Under the pieces are notes generated by a model. That model was not told the origin of the DNA, did not search any database, and saw nothing but the letters and a program-made list of their open reading frames with translations. 64,000 nt of DNA from Sclerodactyla briareus (Eukaryota; Echinodermata; Holothuroidea; Dendrochirotida; Sclerodactylidae). The position numbers were made by a program, and so were the translations under genes. Each line of letters opens with the position of its first letter. Within the stretch, counting starts at the first letter, position 1. Location of the stretch: NCBI GenBank assembly GCA_026419785.1, contig JAODTK010005807.1, forward strand, positions 1-64,000, given 5' to 3'. This document shows positions 23,501 through 34,632 of this stretch, one piece after another.

Positions 23501-25369
23501 CTACGTCCATGCACATATGGTTTTGGTATTGTTAAAGATGATTGAAAGCTCTTTGCAAAAAGTGCTGATAACTCAAATATGAGTTCAGCCTTTTGCGACA
23601 TGTCCCTGATGTAGATGACCAGGTCACACGAGATACCCCATACATACTGTATGTTTATATTCATGTTACAGTAATAGTATACTACACGTTTCACATCAAA
23701 ACAATTTTGAAGAGTCAGGTCAGTCACTTCAAATGGGCCTCCCGGATAATCATATTGACATGGAGCATGTGCAGTATTATCATAACCTTATTCAAACTAT
23801 GTATGATTTATTTTGATGAGATACACTCTTGGCATGTTAAATCCTGTTTAGTGTGGAAACATCAAACAGTTCCTAGTAAGTACTGTGGCTGTAGCATAAA
23901 TACAAATGTACAGCACCATACCATATTATATTTAGGCACTACACTCCAACAAGGTACTTATACAACAAACCTACTATATATATTTATATATTTTATACAC
24001 ATTAAAATTATATACACATGTTTCCGGTTTATGAAGAGCCCTAACAATATATAATAAGTGATCATTAGTCAATCACCTCAACACAGTAACAGTATTCTTC
24101 ATTCAGCTGCAGGTTGAAGCAGCAGTACAAGTATCATGTCTCTCCGTTCGTTTGTAGTTCATTCGGCGCTAACTTCGTATGATCTCGTTGTCATGTGCAC
24201 CGAACTTCTAAACCGTACTGCGATCTGGTTTGAACTTGGTGGGTGGATGAAGCATGAGTGACATTTTTGCTTGGCATAGTGTGATTGGATGTAAGTAAAA
24301 TCCAAAATAAGTTACACCAAGTAGTCTTTTCTGCAGCCTTTCCATGAGCGTCTGTGAGAGAGGTTTGTTTATATTACTCCCTATCTCTGCATGACAGAAC
24401 AGCAGATAGAAGGGGACTGTTTAAATTATCTGTCAGCACTGAGTGGATAAGGAAAGAGGCAAGGAGGGGGGGGGGGCGGGAATTATGGCGTTTGTGGGAA
24501 GATCTGTCATCACCTTCTCATAATGTAGGTGCTGGATGGACTTTAGCCCTGTGTGGTACATCCATGGTGGAATGAATCAAGGCAATGGGGGACTCACAGG
24601 CAGTTCAAAGTGTGCGTTTCCACTGTTCACGGTGATTCAGGCAAGGATGACGTTGTGCTGGCCTGCGGGTGAGCAAATAAAGTTGTGCTGGGCTACATAT
24701 AGCAAAAGATACCAGGCTCGGAATGAGTTTGTGTGGGGCACATATAAGTTGAGATGGGCAATATAGCAATTATTAGGCCAGTGTGGTGAGACGTGTCCAA
24801 ATTATTCCAAGGTGATGTCAGAAAAGGTCAATTAAATGTGAATTACAATAAATAGGAAGATGTGAAGAATAGGAATATGAAGTGCATTCGCCAGGGGAAT
24901 TTGCCGTCAGCAGATTTACCCAAGACATTTCACCTTTTTTTTTATATGTGAACACCATCGTCAAATTTACACCGTTTGCGGCAAATCATGGATCCGATTC
25001 TTCCACCCCAGTGGGAAATAGAGTGCAGTGACTGGCAGGGATCGTATTCCTACAATATTGCATAAATACAACAATGCTGCCAACTAACTGATTCAGGGAC
25101 TTTGTAGACCCTTGAGAGAATTTTGTAGGTTCTCAATCCTATTCATGGAGTTTGGGGGGACCAAATTGCAGATAAAATGCAAATACATAATAATAGTCTT
25201 GGAGTGAACAGGAATTTCTATGAGATCATAGAATATTCCTCAAGCCAAAAGGCCAGACGATTCCTTGACTGTTTCTGTCAACCTATTAGACTAAAAAACC
25301 AGACACCGAACAAATGGAGGATTGTACCAGCTCAATGGCAACAAACGTTCTGACAACTCCTATCTTTCC
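20541..25369. other. Long non-coding stretch, no gene seen
   Basis: AT-rich, with a T-run near 21841 and a G-run near 24468-24477. Chance frames include 153 codons at 23593-24054 (plus), whose hydrophobic Ile/Tyr-rich composition reflects AT content. No recognisable domain. Confidence 0.4.
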
Positions 25370-25970
25370 AACCAATAATAGGGTTCCTGTACCCTGGGAG
25401 AAAGCTACACACTAAAATTTCAAGGTTTTCCAGACTCTTTGATCTGCTAACTCACGAGGACCTCTGACCTGACCCCAAAACAATAGGTATGAACTCATTC
25501 ATGGGGGACCCACACTATACCAAGTATGAGCTTCATCCATCCAGGTGGGGTCAAGTAAATGTGTCCACAAGCCAGGCATCAACACATACACACACACCGG
25601 GGGGGGAAACACACACCAAGTATGAGCTTCACATCCTCCAGAGGGTTTGAGTTATCGTGTTTACAGCCAAAATTGGCCAAATATTGACTTTTACAAATTT
25701 TCTGTTGCTGGCTAAAATTCACCCCTGACCTATTACAAAAAGCAATAGGTTCCTGTATCCTCATAAGAACGCGAAAACACCTAATTTCAAACGGATCCAG
25801 ACAACCCTTCTACCGACTTATCATGTTACAAGGTTTTCAGACTTGAACTTCAACGACCTTGACCTGACCCCAAAACAATAGGGTTCCTGTACTCATCATG
25901 GGGAACACACATACCAGTATGAGCCTGCTCTTACCTCAGACCTGATCAAATTATCGGGTTTACAAGTGGG
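25370..25970 (+). repeat. Cluster of a dispersed repeat (AATAGGGTTCCTGT family)
   Basis: Repeated modules in the same orientation. ACCCCAAAACAATAGG with following sequence appears near 25471 and 25867. CCAAGTATGAGCTTCA appears near 25520 and 25616, and a variant CCAGTATGAGCC near 25914. Modules near 25540, 25648 and 25946 resemble GGGTCAAGTTATCGTG followed by TTTACA. A further AATAGGTTCCTGTATCC lies near 25744. Related pieces occur at 31417-31487 and 58120-58245. Ends in a CA tract. Confidence 0.7.
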
Positions 25971-25971
25971 T

Positions 25972-26008
25972 GTCACACACACACAAACACACACACACAC
26001 ACACACAC
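25972..26008. repeat. (CA)n microsatellite
   Basis: Nearly pure CA dinucleotides, with one AA interruption, at the end of the dispersed-repeat cluster. This is a common tail for such elements. Confidence 0.9.
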
Positions 26009-26977
26009 GTGACGCTTAGATTCCTTGAAGGAATAAAAAACAAGGTGATCGCCCCAGTGCCTCGCCTTGTTGCGCGATCATTGATTTCCTGTTAGTCACC
26101 ATGCCAAAAATTGCAAGGCATTCCATATGTTGCTTTAATCTCCCAATACCTCTTAAATATTTAAAACATTATCCTACACCCTTGAACATAGCAAACCAAC
26201 AACAGATGTGGGTCTTCGATCCTACCTACGGTACCCTCCAGTATATAAAAACAAAATTACCGAGTTCATAGTTCCCTTCGAGATACTGATTTCAAAAACA
26301 ATGAAAGGTGATCCTAAATCTAATAAAGTTTATTCCTATTCTCATCAAAGACTATGCCCATTTATACATTACGACTTCCAGAACTCCTTGGGGGTTCAAA
26401 CCCACCCCTCTCCAGCTTGCCGCATCCCCCTTGTCTAGAGTGGAATAAGCCATGCAATAGAATCCTGGCAGGGTGTAACTGATACTATCAGGCTGCTGGC
26501 TGAAGGCCCTACTGGCTGAAGTTATATGACTATAGAAGTATGATATAAGGGGACTTCCACTGTAATCCAGCTGCTCAATCAAATTGTGAACCAGTGTATG
26601 AAGTTGATATGAATAAGGACAATGAATGAAATCTCTGTCTGGTACAGATAGGAAACTAGTTAATGGAATTGAAAGTGAAAATACCATACCTGAGGGGTTG
26701 GAAGTTGAAATGGTCAAAATTCAAATAGAGATAGTTTGCTATATTGATAGTGATGCTGAGCTGACTGATACATTCTTAATGGGTAGCGAGAGGGTAATAC
26801 TATTAATCAAAGAATGTATGAGTTTTGTAGGGGCTATTTTACTCATTCAATTACTTGTCACAATTAGGATTCGGATAATTGAATGCCTTTGAGAACAAAA
26901 CAGTTTATGGAAGGAATAATCCATCATGAATGAGCACCTTGTCTCGAAACATCAGCCTTATCGCATACAGACTTTAG
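26009..26977. other. Non-coding stretch, no gene seen
   Basis: Starts with GTGACGCTTAGATTCC, probably the tail of the preceding element. Frames of up to 121 codons at 26352-26717 are unrecognised. Confidence 0.4.
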
Positions 26978-27240
26978 AGGCTGTTGCAGGAAATGTTATT
27001 ATTTGGCATTATGTTGAGTCATAATTGACCTTGTGTATGACTTGTAAGACATACCGTTTTTATGAAACATGTACCTTGATAATATGCTGTTATGTCCCCA
27101 CAATTCCAGCAAGATCACACACAGTCACTAGAACTGTTGCAGGAGATGTAGTATTTGGCAGTTCTTGGTCCTGGCGTGACCTTAAATGACCTTGACTGAC
27201 ATGCGGTTTTATGAACAAATGTTGCCTCGATGTGATGCAC
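26978..27240 (+). repeat. Diverged direct repeat, ~153-bp spacing
   Basis: CTGTTGCAGGAAATG near 26981 matches CTGTTGCAGGAGATG near 27134. ATTTGGCATTATG and the later CCGTTTTTATGAAACATGT have counterparts ATTTGGCAGTTCT and GCGGTTTTATGAACAAATGT at the same offset. No coding capacity was seen. Confidence 0.6.
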
Positions 27241-28245
27241 CAAAGCCCAAAAGCATATGTACTCAGATACCAAGCCTATGCTATCGCCCAAAAGGTATCA
27301 AAAACGACCTTTGACCCTTGTTGTAACTTGAAGACCCAGGTGTCAGAGCGAAGCGGGAGTTGGTTTCACCATGGAGCAACAAAGTCTATAACATATCCCA
27401 AAATTGGACGGTTTGTTATTTCTTGGCCGTAACTCCTAAAATAAGCACATTTTCGTAAAACTTGACCTGTGACCTTCTACCTTGTCTATAGATGTTAATT
27501 GATCCACTGAAACCAAAAATTACCATGACCAATCTATACGAGCACCCTAACTGCTTTCATTCCAATTGTTACTGGCCATTTAACAACTCTTCAGAAAATT
27601 GCTAATTTTGCAAATTTTCACATTAAATGACCTTAAATGCCCTTTGCACTGTTTGTCAAATTTATCAGGGACAAAGGTGAACCCTCTCCACCAAGTTTCA
27701 TGAGGATTAAACCAAACTTTAATATGCATAAAATTATTGCAAACTAGACCAGGGTAAATGTGAATTAGTAACAATAAATAACCTCTGGTGACCTCGTCCC
27801 GCCTGTAAAAATGTATTGGGACTATGTAAAACCATCCCAGATGTTCGTCAAAATCCAACGAACTTCAAAAATATCGCAGAAATTATGCAAATAGACAACT
27901 TAATTAGCAAATATCAGGCCAGTTATCTAATCAGTTGGTGTATCTTCATAGTTGTTAATACTCCGAACGGCATCACCAATGCTCTACGATCAAGAGAGCT
28001 CTTGTCACAAGCTTCCGGGCAAATTTTGCATTAAATATGCAATTTATGCAAATGAGTATGGTCTTTCGGACGAAAAAAGTGGATGCCAAATCAGCAAACT
28101 CTTCACTGCGCACCGCCAAAAAAAAGGTCCCCCGCAAGGGGGCATTCGTGGTTCAGGAGATATCAAACCGCTCATACGGACGACGGACAGACAGCGGCAG
28201 ACAACAAGTGACCACTATGTATCTCCTTGAACCAAGTCAGGCGAG
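27241..28245 (+). repeat. Interspersed-repeat-like sequence
   Basis: Contains phrases typical of an old dispersed element: repeated TGACCTTNAATG-type motifs, TCACCAAGTTTCATGAGG-like text near 27692, and ACGGACGACGGACAGACAGC near 28177. Only one copy is present in this window, so the boundaries are guesses. Confidence 0.4.
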
Positions 28246-29476
28246 ACAACAACAACACCTGCACAAAATTATGAGTTGCAGAAAGTGGTATATCTGATGT
28301 TGATATGGTTCAAGTCGTTTCATGTCCAATAGAGGGTGGCTACTTCATCCCTAACATAAGTTGACTCCCGAAGAACTGTCAGTCAGTTCACTGGTTTTTT
28401 GTTGTTTAGGATTGAAGAGACTGTTAGGAGCATCAGGCCAGGTTTTTAGTCAATTGCACAAACATCTTAACAGTGCTGGGGGTGAGTCCTGTCTATCCGA
28501 CATTTGGGTGAAGAATGGGATGTAAAACGTTAAGGCAGTAGAGCAGTCAGTACAAGGCCAGATGAAAGTGCTCAGACAAAATAATCAAAAGTGAAATGAG
28601 GAAAGCGGAACTTTCATGTTTATGCAAGATTCTCCGAATGAACACTGCATGATACTAACTGTTTTGCTGGTGTCTGGAATAAACATTAGCCAGGAGCAGG
28701 GGGATTTCAGTGAGATAGGGAACCAGGCCCATGTTGTGAGAGCATGCAAATTACTATACAATTTCCGAACATGTGTCAAAAATTTCGTAGCCCATGGGCG
28801 CCAAAAAGCCTGCTCACGGGCACCAAACGGAGGCCGACAGTTCCAGCGAAAATTCACCCTTGACAGGAGCCTTGAGACAACCTTATGACAAAGTCTTCTG
28901 AAAAGTTTCAGTATAATGTCCTATAGTAGCAATCTGTTCAACATTGCAGAGCCCTGCTAGACAATGAGCATAGTACTCCAAAATGCCCCTATCTAAGGAG
29001 GGATTCTTTTATTAGTCTGCTATGTGCCAGTCGCTGCTCAATAGAGTTCAATTCATGTGACCACTGCTACTGCTCTCCAGATTATTTGTTATTCCTTACT
29101 CGGTGCAAAAACTGAATTGGTACTACCCCCACCCCCCCCCACCTCCATGCACACACACTGCAATTAGGATATTAGACTATCCAATGGACATTTCAATCCA
29201 CAGTGTCATAGTCACAGAAAAGAGATGTTTTCGGTGCTCAGTTTTTGTGTTGAGAGAGAGGATGCCCGATCTGGTGCTCCCTCTATTCCTGTGGCCAATT
29301 ATCATTGCTTGCCAAGAGCAGGGCTGTAGCACTGATTCCGTTAGGCAGTGGTCCACAACACATGGCAGGATGTAGTCAGGTTACCACCCCAACTATAATT
29401 AGCATTTATGTGGAACATGGATTTGGATAACTACATTAATATTCGACCGCCTAATTGGACTCTTCGGATTTAGAAT

Positions 29477-29478
<2 letters not shown>
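28246..29478. other. Non-coding stretch, no gene seen
   Basis: Overlapping short frames on both strands near 28585-28888 are unrecognised. A C-run lies near 29127-29142. Confidence 0.4.
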
Positions 29479-29545
<67 letters not shown>

Positions 29546-29579
29546 CTGCTTTTTTTTTTTTTTTGTTTTTTTTTTTTTT
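29479..29579 (-). repeat. Poly-T tract (~100 nt; poly-A on minus strand)
   Basis: About 100 bases of T interrupted by one CTGC near 29546 and one G near 29565. On the minus strand it is a poly-A tract located about 350 bases downstream of the zinc-finger coding region. It could be a retrotransposed 3' tail or an expanded homopolymer. Confidence 0.9.
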
Positions 29580-29689
29580 ATTATAATTTGGAGAGGCTGT
29601 CTACAACGAGCCTTAGAGGATTCTGCCAAAGGGGAGCCATAAAGTCTGACAGTCAGTATACCTACACGCGTCGCCATCTATCGCCCCAC

Positions 29690-29790
29690 AGTTTATAAAA
29701 TAACAATAATAATCTTGTTCTTATACAGCGCTTTTCAAGGTTCAAAGACTTGCTCGAAGCGCGTTACAGATAGGGTCACCGAGAGCTCAG
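29690..29790 (+). repeat. Dispersed repeat head (AATAAT..ACAGCGCTTTT)
   Basis: AACAATAATAATCTTG, then TTATACAGCGCTTTTC and CGAAGCGCGTTACAG, resembles a widespread invertebrate dispersed repeat. A related head, ATAATAATCGTC then TATATAGAGCTCAATTC, begins at 53774. Confidence 0.45.
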
Positions 29791-29929
29791 CCAATAAATA
29801 CACCGACCCATAACAGAAACTTTGGACCTTTCTTCATGCCGGCTGGGACCCCCGAACTACATGCCCTTAGAGGCATTTTCAACCTTTTCCAACCGCTAGG
29901 TAACAGTCTCTTCAGCTCTAGCTTTGCTG

Positions 29930-30995
29930 TTACTGCATTCGTCACGGCTTGTGTCAGCGCATCCGTTACCATGGTTACTGGCCCCTGATCTTCTTGCTCC
30001 TATTGTCTTTAGGTGTTTTTCGAGGGTAGCCTGGTCTCTGAAGGCCCGGCTGCACTGCTGACACTGGTGGTGGCCTCAAGGGCGTGCTGCTGGATGTGCA
30101 TACGGAGACTGCCGGACCGTGAGGCCCTCGGGCAGACTCACACCTGGTCGGGGCGTTCCCCGTGTGCCCTCTCATGCCCCCGTAGGGTTCCGCTACCTGA
30201 GTGACAGGTTTTGCTGCAGTAGCGGCAGGTGAAGGGCCGGGCCCCCCTGTGGGACCCGCTCGTGGACTCCGAGGTTACCCCTTGTTGGCGTAATGAAACT
30301 TCTCCGCAGAAGTACATCCTAGGCTTTGTTCCCGTGGCCTCGCTTCATGGATATCAGTTTGAGTGAGTCGCTGAAGAAGTTTGACAGACCTGGCATTGAA
30401 AGTCTGCTTCATTTGGCCCTTTGCTTTCTCTTATCTTTCTTTTTCCACACCTTCATGGTCCACTCCTCCTCTCCCCCCCTCTACGGTGGCAATGACTGGG
30501 GTCTAGAACCTCCATGGTGCGCAACCCTTCCATGGAGCAGTGCCCTTCCAGGGTGGGTACATCCCGGCACTGCTCACTCTGATGTCCCTTGTTAGGGTCG
30601 AGTCAGGCTCATATGGATCCTAGTCACAGATAGAGATGTCCACCACCATTAAGTCACCCTTTATCTGATGGTTGAGGTAGCACCATGCTTGCTGGGTGCA
30701 CGGAGACATTGCTCTTTGGTGGAGGGTTTGAACCATGATGTCAGTGATCAAAACAAAGCTGGGGTTCGTTGCTAGAGGATATGGTCGAGATGCTTGGTAC
30801 ACCGGTAGGGACATAGCATACTGCTGTCGTTTGCCGCTGTACAGTTGCTCTGCATTTCGCCGTATGTAGACTGGAATGCGAGGGCGTGGCCTGGTGGACA
30901 GACGGTGTTCCCATGGTTGGGAGAGTATCTTGACCAGGGAAGCCTGTCATAGACCCAGAAGAGGATGATACTGCAGAAAAGGGAACAGTATTCAT
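29930..30995 (-). CDS. C2H2 zinc-finger protein, frame broken
   Basis: Minus strand. A Ser/Thr/Pro-rich N-terminal part starts at a Met near 30995 (NTVPFSAVSSSSGSM). Five C2H2 zinc fingers follow, each readable but not all in one frame. Finger 1 has FQCQVCQ (near 30400). Finger 2 has YFCGE and NLGVHERV (30315-30255). Finger 3 is the cleanest, FTCRYCSKTC with LRGHERAHTG (30234-30160), with a TG linker start. Finger 4 is degraded, with CES then an LRMHIQQH reading. Finger 5 reads HQCQQCSRAFRDQATLEKH (near 30070-30010). Tandem C2H2 fingers of this type usually bind DNA, so a nuclear regulator is the likely role. I see no introns across the fingers. Frame shifts occur roughly once per finger, so this is either a pseudogene or error-rich sequence. 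The C-terminus after finger 5 is uncertain. Orthologue unknown. Confidence 0.75.
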
Positions 30996-32894
30996 GATCA
31001 GTGATCCCCCTCAACGGAACTAGAGCACCAATATGTGTAGCTCAAAACCAACAACTCAACCCCACCGGGGTCGATGAAGCTTTATTTCCCCATAATGAGA
31101 ATTTTGGGATGGCTAATCATGGCAAATCTTTCCACAGGTCAACTAAGACAGCCAGATTTAGCCCCATGGCAATTTCACAGTGAGCTTTGTGATAAGTCTC
31201 CAAATGGACGAGAATTCATTACAGGACTATCAAAGGTGACTGGAAATGAAAAGTACTGCCAGTAGAAACAGTGTAAGCATTCAATCAATGTATTTTAAGC
31301 GGCCCAAATCACAATAATAGACTCAGGCATAGGGCCAGGGCTCATCTGATATAAGCCTACGAGTGCTCAAATCTTCAATCGCAAATTAGACAACCAAGAC
31401 TAATGGACACCTAATTTGAATCCTGGTGGGCCCTGGCTACATGTACATCCATCCAGGTGGGTCAAGTTATTTGGGTTCACAAGCAACAAAAGATCAATTC
31501 TAACACAACTTTTCAATACTTTCCCCCAAAATAACTGCTATCTCACAACAGAAACAATAGATTGTACAATAGGGGTCTTGACCTGTGACAGCTCTGAAAT
31601 TATGCAGGGTAAACTGTGTAGGGCTATGGCAGAAATTAGAAGAAAAAGTTCATTGACAGGACAGTTTTTCTAAGCAGGCACTAAAGCACTCATTAACAGA
31701 TATCACAAGAATCACACATATGCTACGTTTGCAACAATATGGAGTTCAATACTGGCCAGTGAAGGCCTAGTTTGTTGTATGTGGGTATTTTTGCCTCGGA
31801 GGCTTGTTGCTCACAGGAAACGAAAAAAAGATTTCGAAATCAGCAACAATGAAAACAGCAAGGAGGCCTTATTGTCAAGTTAAGTAGGCATTATGCGGGC
31901 CTTGGTGGCAGTGTTGGTTGAGCACAAATCAAGTCAACGGGTCATAGCTGTCAGTTGAGTCAAGTAAGTTCCCACATTGCTTGAATTAAGTCAAGTCGAT
32001 ATTCTGTTTACTACTTGCTAGGGCATCTGAAACACAATGACCAGCCAACCAGTGAACAAATTTAGCAGCAATCACTCAATTGAAAACGGCCACATTTTTC
32101 CAACAGGGTCACCCAGGACAGCCAAATTTAGCCGATGGTATCCACAGTATTTGAATGCTCATGGTATTGTGTCAAACGGCAATCAAAGCTACCTTCAAAT
32201 GGCCCACTTTCCATCAAACTTGCTAGGCCTTCAAATGGTGTGGGGAGGGGTGCAAAGTGCAAATGGGTAAGTGAGTACGTAAATAGATTTGGGTGCCATC
32301 ATTCCATGATTTCAGACAGACCTGCGATATTTGATTTGCCCTCAAGAACCGATGCTACCACAGATCGCTTGCTTTTTAGGATTACAGCAATGATATACAT
32401 ATTTCCACAAAAAATCCTGCTTCGTTATTCTGAGATGATCCTACAGTCAGTCTTTTAACATACATTACCAGAGGATTCAAAATGTAATCACATGGAACAA
32501 AAGATTATTGACGTGTTAAACTCAATGAATTGCCGCAGTCGATGTGTATTCTCACACACACATAGTACTCTCCTTCCTCAGGGCCTCCTATGGGGAGGGG
32601 GCAATATACACAAACAACAACACTTATATAGAAATTACAAAAAGAAAAGTGCAAATAATCTGTAACATGAGATACAGACAAAGTGCTTCATTTAGAGCTT
32701 CAAACGTCACAATTTCTTATCCAGACAAATACTGAAATAGTTACCTAATAATGTCATCATAGGGGGCAAGGCAATCCCCTGTCTGTCATTCAGTTGATTC
32801 TGCAACAAAGGGCCCTAGATCTGTTCATTATTACAAACCCATGCGTTGGAGGTTCGAGCAAATGGAAGCTGCAAGCAGCTTTATATACAAGGTC
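30996..32894. other. Non-coding stretch, minor repeats
   Basis: Contains a ~50-bp motif present twice: CCACAGGTCAACTAAGACAG near 31132, followed by CCAGATTTAGCC, and CAACAGGGTCACCCAGGACA near 32100, followed by GCCAAATTTAGCC. No gene was recognised. Confidence 0.4.
31417..31487 (+). repeat. Partial dispersed repeat (AATAGGGTTCCTGT family)
   Basis: CATCCATCCAGGTGGGTCAA, then GTTATTTGGGTTCACAAG, matches the right-hand module of the cluster at 25370-25970. Confidence 0.55.
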
Positions 32895-33945
32895 AGGTAG
32901 TGTAGTCCTAACGGTACTTACCACAGACTGGTCCAGTCTCCGATAGTGGTAGTCTCTCTGGTACTTACCGCAGATGGGTCAAGTCTCTTCTAGATGACGA
33001 ATCACTATGGGTCTCACTGCTGACAGCCGAGTCTCCCGGGTAGAGACTAGTCTTTCTGTGGCTACTTACTGCATGACAGGTCGAGTCTCATTGGTAGCGA
33101 CTAGTCCATAGGGTACTTACTGCTGACAGGTCGAGTCTCCTGGTAGGGGCTGGTCTCTATGGTACGTACCACAGACAGGTCCAGTCTCCTGGTAGTGGCT
33201 AGTCTCTATGGTACTTACCGCAGACAGGTCCAGTCTCCTGGTAGTGGCTAGTCTCTATGGTACTTACACAGACAGGTCCAGTCTCCTGGTAGTGGCTAGG
33301 CTCTATGGTACTTACCGCGACAGGTCCAGTCTCCTGGTAGTGGCTGGTCTCTATGGTACTTACCGCAGACAGGTCCAGTCTCCTGGTAGTGGCTGGTTTC
33401 TATGGTACTTACCGCAGACAGGTCCAGTCTCCTGGTAGTGGCTGGTTTCTATGGTACTTACCACAGACAGGTCCAGTCTCCTGGTAGTGGCTGGTCTCTA
33501 TGGTACTTACCACAGACAGGTCCAGTCTCCTGGTGGAGGCTTGTCTCTATGGTACTTACCCCAGACAGGTCCAGTCTCCTGGTAGTGGCTGGTTTCTATG
33601 GTACTTACCCCAGACAGGTCCAGTCTCCTGGTAGAGGCTTGTCTCTATGGTACTTACCACAGACAGGTCCAGTCTTCTGGTGGTGGCTTGTCTCTATGGT
33701 ACTTACACAGACAGGTCCAGTTTCCTGGTGGGGGGTAACTTGTCTCTATGGTACTTACCACAGACAGGTCCAGTCTCCTGGTAGTGGCTGGTTTCTATGG
33801 TACTTACCACAGACAGGTCCAGTCTCCTGGTGGTGGCTAGTCTCTATGGAACTTACGCAGACAGGTCCAGTCTCCTGGTAGAGGCTTGTCTCTATGGTAC
33901 TTACCGCAGACAGGTCCAGTCTCTTGGTGGGGATTTGTCCTCTAA
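32895..33945. repeat. 49-bp minisatellite, ~21 units
   Basis: The plus-strand unit is built from GGTACTTACCGCAGACAGG, TCCAGTCTCCTGG and TAGTGGCTGGTCTCTAT. The left edge is diverged (32.9-33.15 kb) and the core is homogeneous (33.2-33.9 kb). Because 49 is not a multiple of three and the unit has no plus-strand stop in any frame, long plus frames (159 codons at 33402-33881) cycle through all three translations. On the minus strand most units present GGTAAGTACC, a strong 5' splice-site match. I do not consider it protein coding. Confidence 0.95.
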
Positions 33946-34089
33946 ATGTAGCCCAGTCAATAGACAGTTCCTTTAAAGAAACCATCCTCAGTGTCAGTTT
34001 TTGTCTTGGAATTGCAAAACAAAAATATTTCAAACACATTGAATGAGATAAAATATATCAATGTGATTTGGATGTGAACTGTGTCATAC

Positions 34090-34205
34090 CGTATAATGAG
34101 AAAAGCATCTCTTGTTCGATGAAAGAGGTGACTGAAGGGTGGACTTTACTCAGTCTACAAATAAACTTTCGAAATTGGAAGTACCAATCTTTGCGAATAT
34201 TTGAA
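34090..34205 (-). CDS. Candidate internal exon, unknown gene
   Basis: Minus strand. A good acceptor (TTTCTGTCACCTCAACAG, ending at 34206) is followed by 116 nt open in one phase. It encodes a peptide beginning SNIRKDWYFQFRKF and ending SFIEQEMLFSLY, then a GTATGA donor at 34089. Exon size is typical. I do not recognise the protein, and no adjacent exon joins cleanly: the next segment toward the 49-bp array hits stops in the required phase unless a base is missing. It could be chance. Confidence 0.25.
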
Positions 34206-34632
34206 CTGTTGAGGTGACAGAAATGCTTTCTTGGATTGACATAGGTGGTGTATGCAACACACATGATTATCTGTGGTATTTTCACTAGCTAGTATTCTTT
34301 TGCTCACAGATAAAATGGAAGATTACAGGAACGAATAATATCTTCCCAAACCAATAGAATTATATTAGTTCCACACAGCTCTGCCCCTTTCAAGCAAAAA
34401 ACTAATGCACCTATTTTGAAATATATCATTATCTTGAGTTTGGGGGGTACGATTGATGAACAGTTTGTCAGCAGGATGACCAATGTTCACAACCTCTCTC
34501 TCTGCTGAATGGGTTCTTATGACTCTTTGACACTACTGGTCATTTGTCATGCAAGCTTCACCAAATATTGTGCACCAGCTGTTGGGGTTAAGTACCATTC
34601 CATTCAGTTTACACATGTCGTTAATACAATGT

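Noticed and set aside
23593-24054. 153-codon plus-strand frame, hydrophobic
   Set aside because: Ile/Tyr/Phe-rich composition follows from AT-rich DNA; no membrane-protein pattern or homology recognised.
29399-29677. Lysine-rich minus frame
   Set aside because: Translation of the poly-T/poly-A tract.
33402-33881. 159-codon frame that looks like a repetitive protein
   Set aside because: It is the translation of the 49-bp minisatellite through rotating frames, so I treat it as non-coding.
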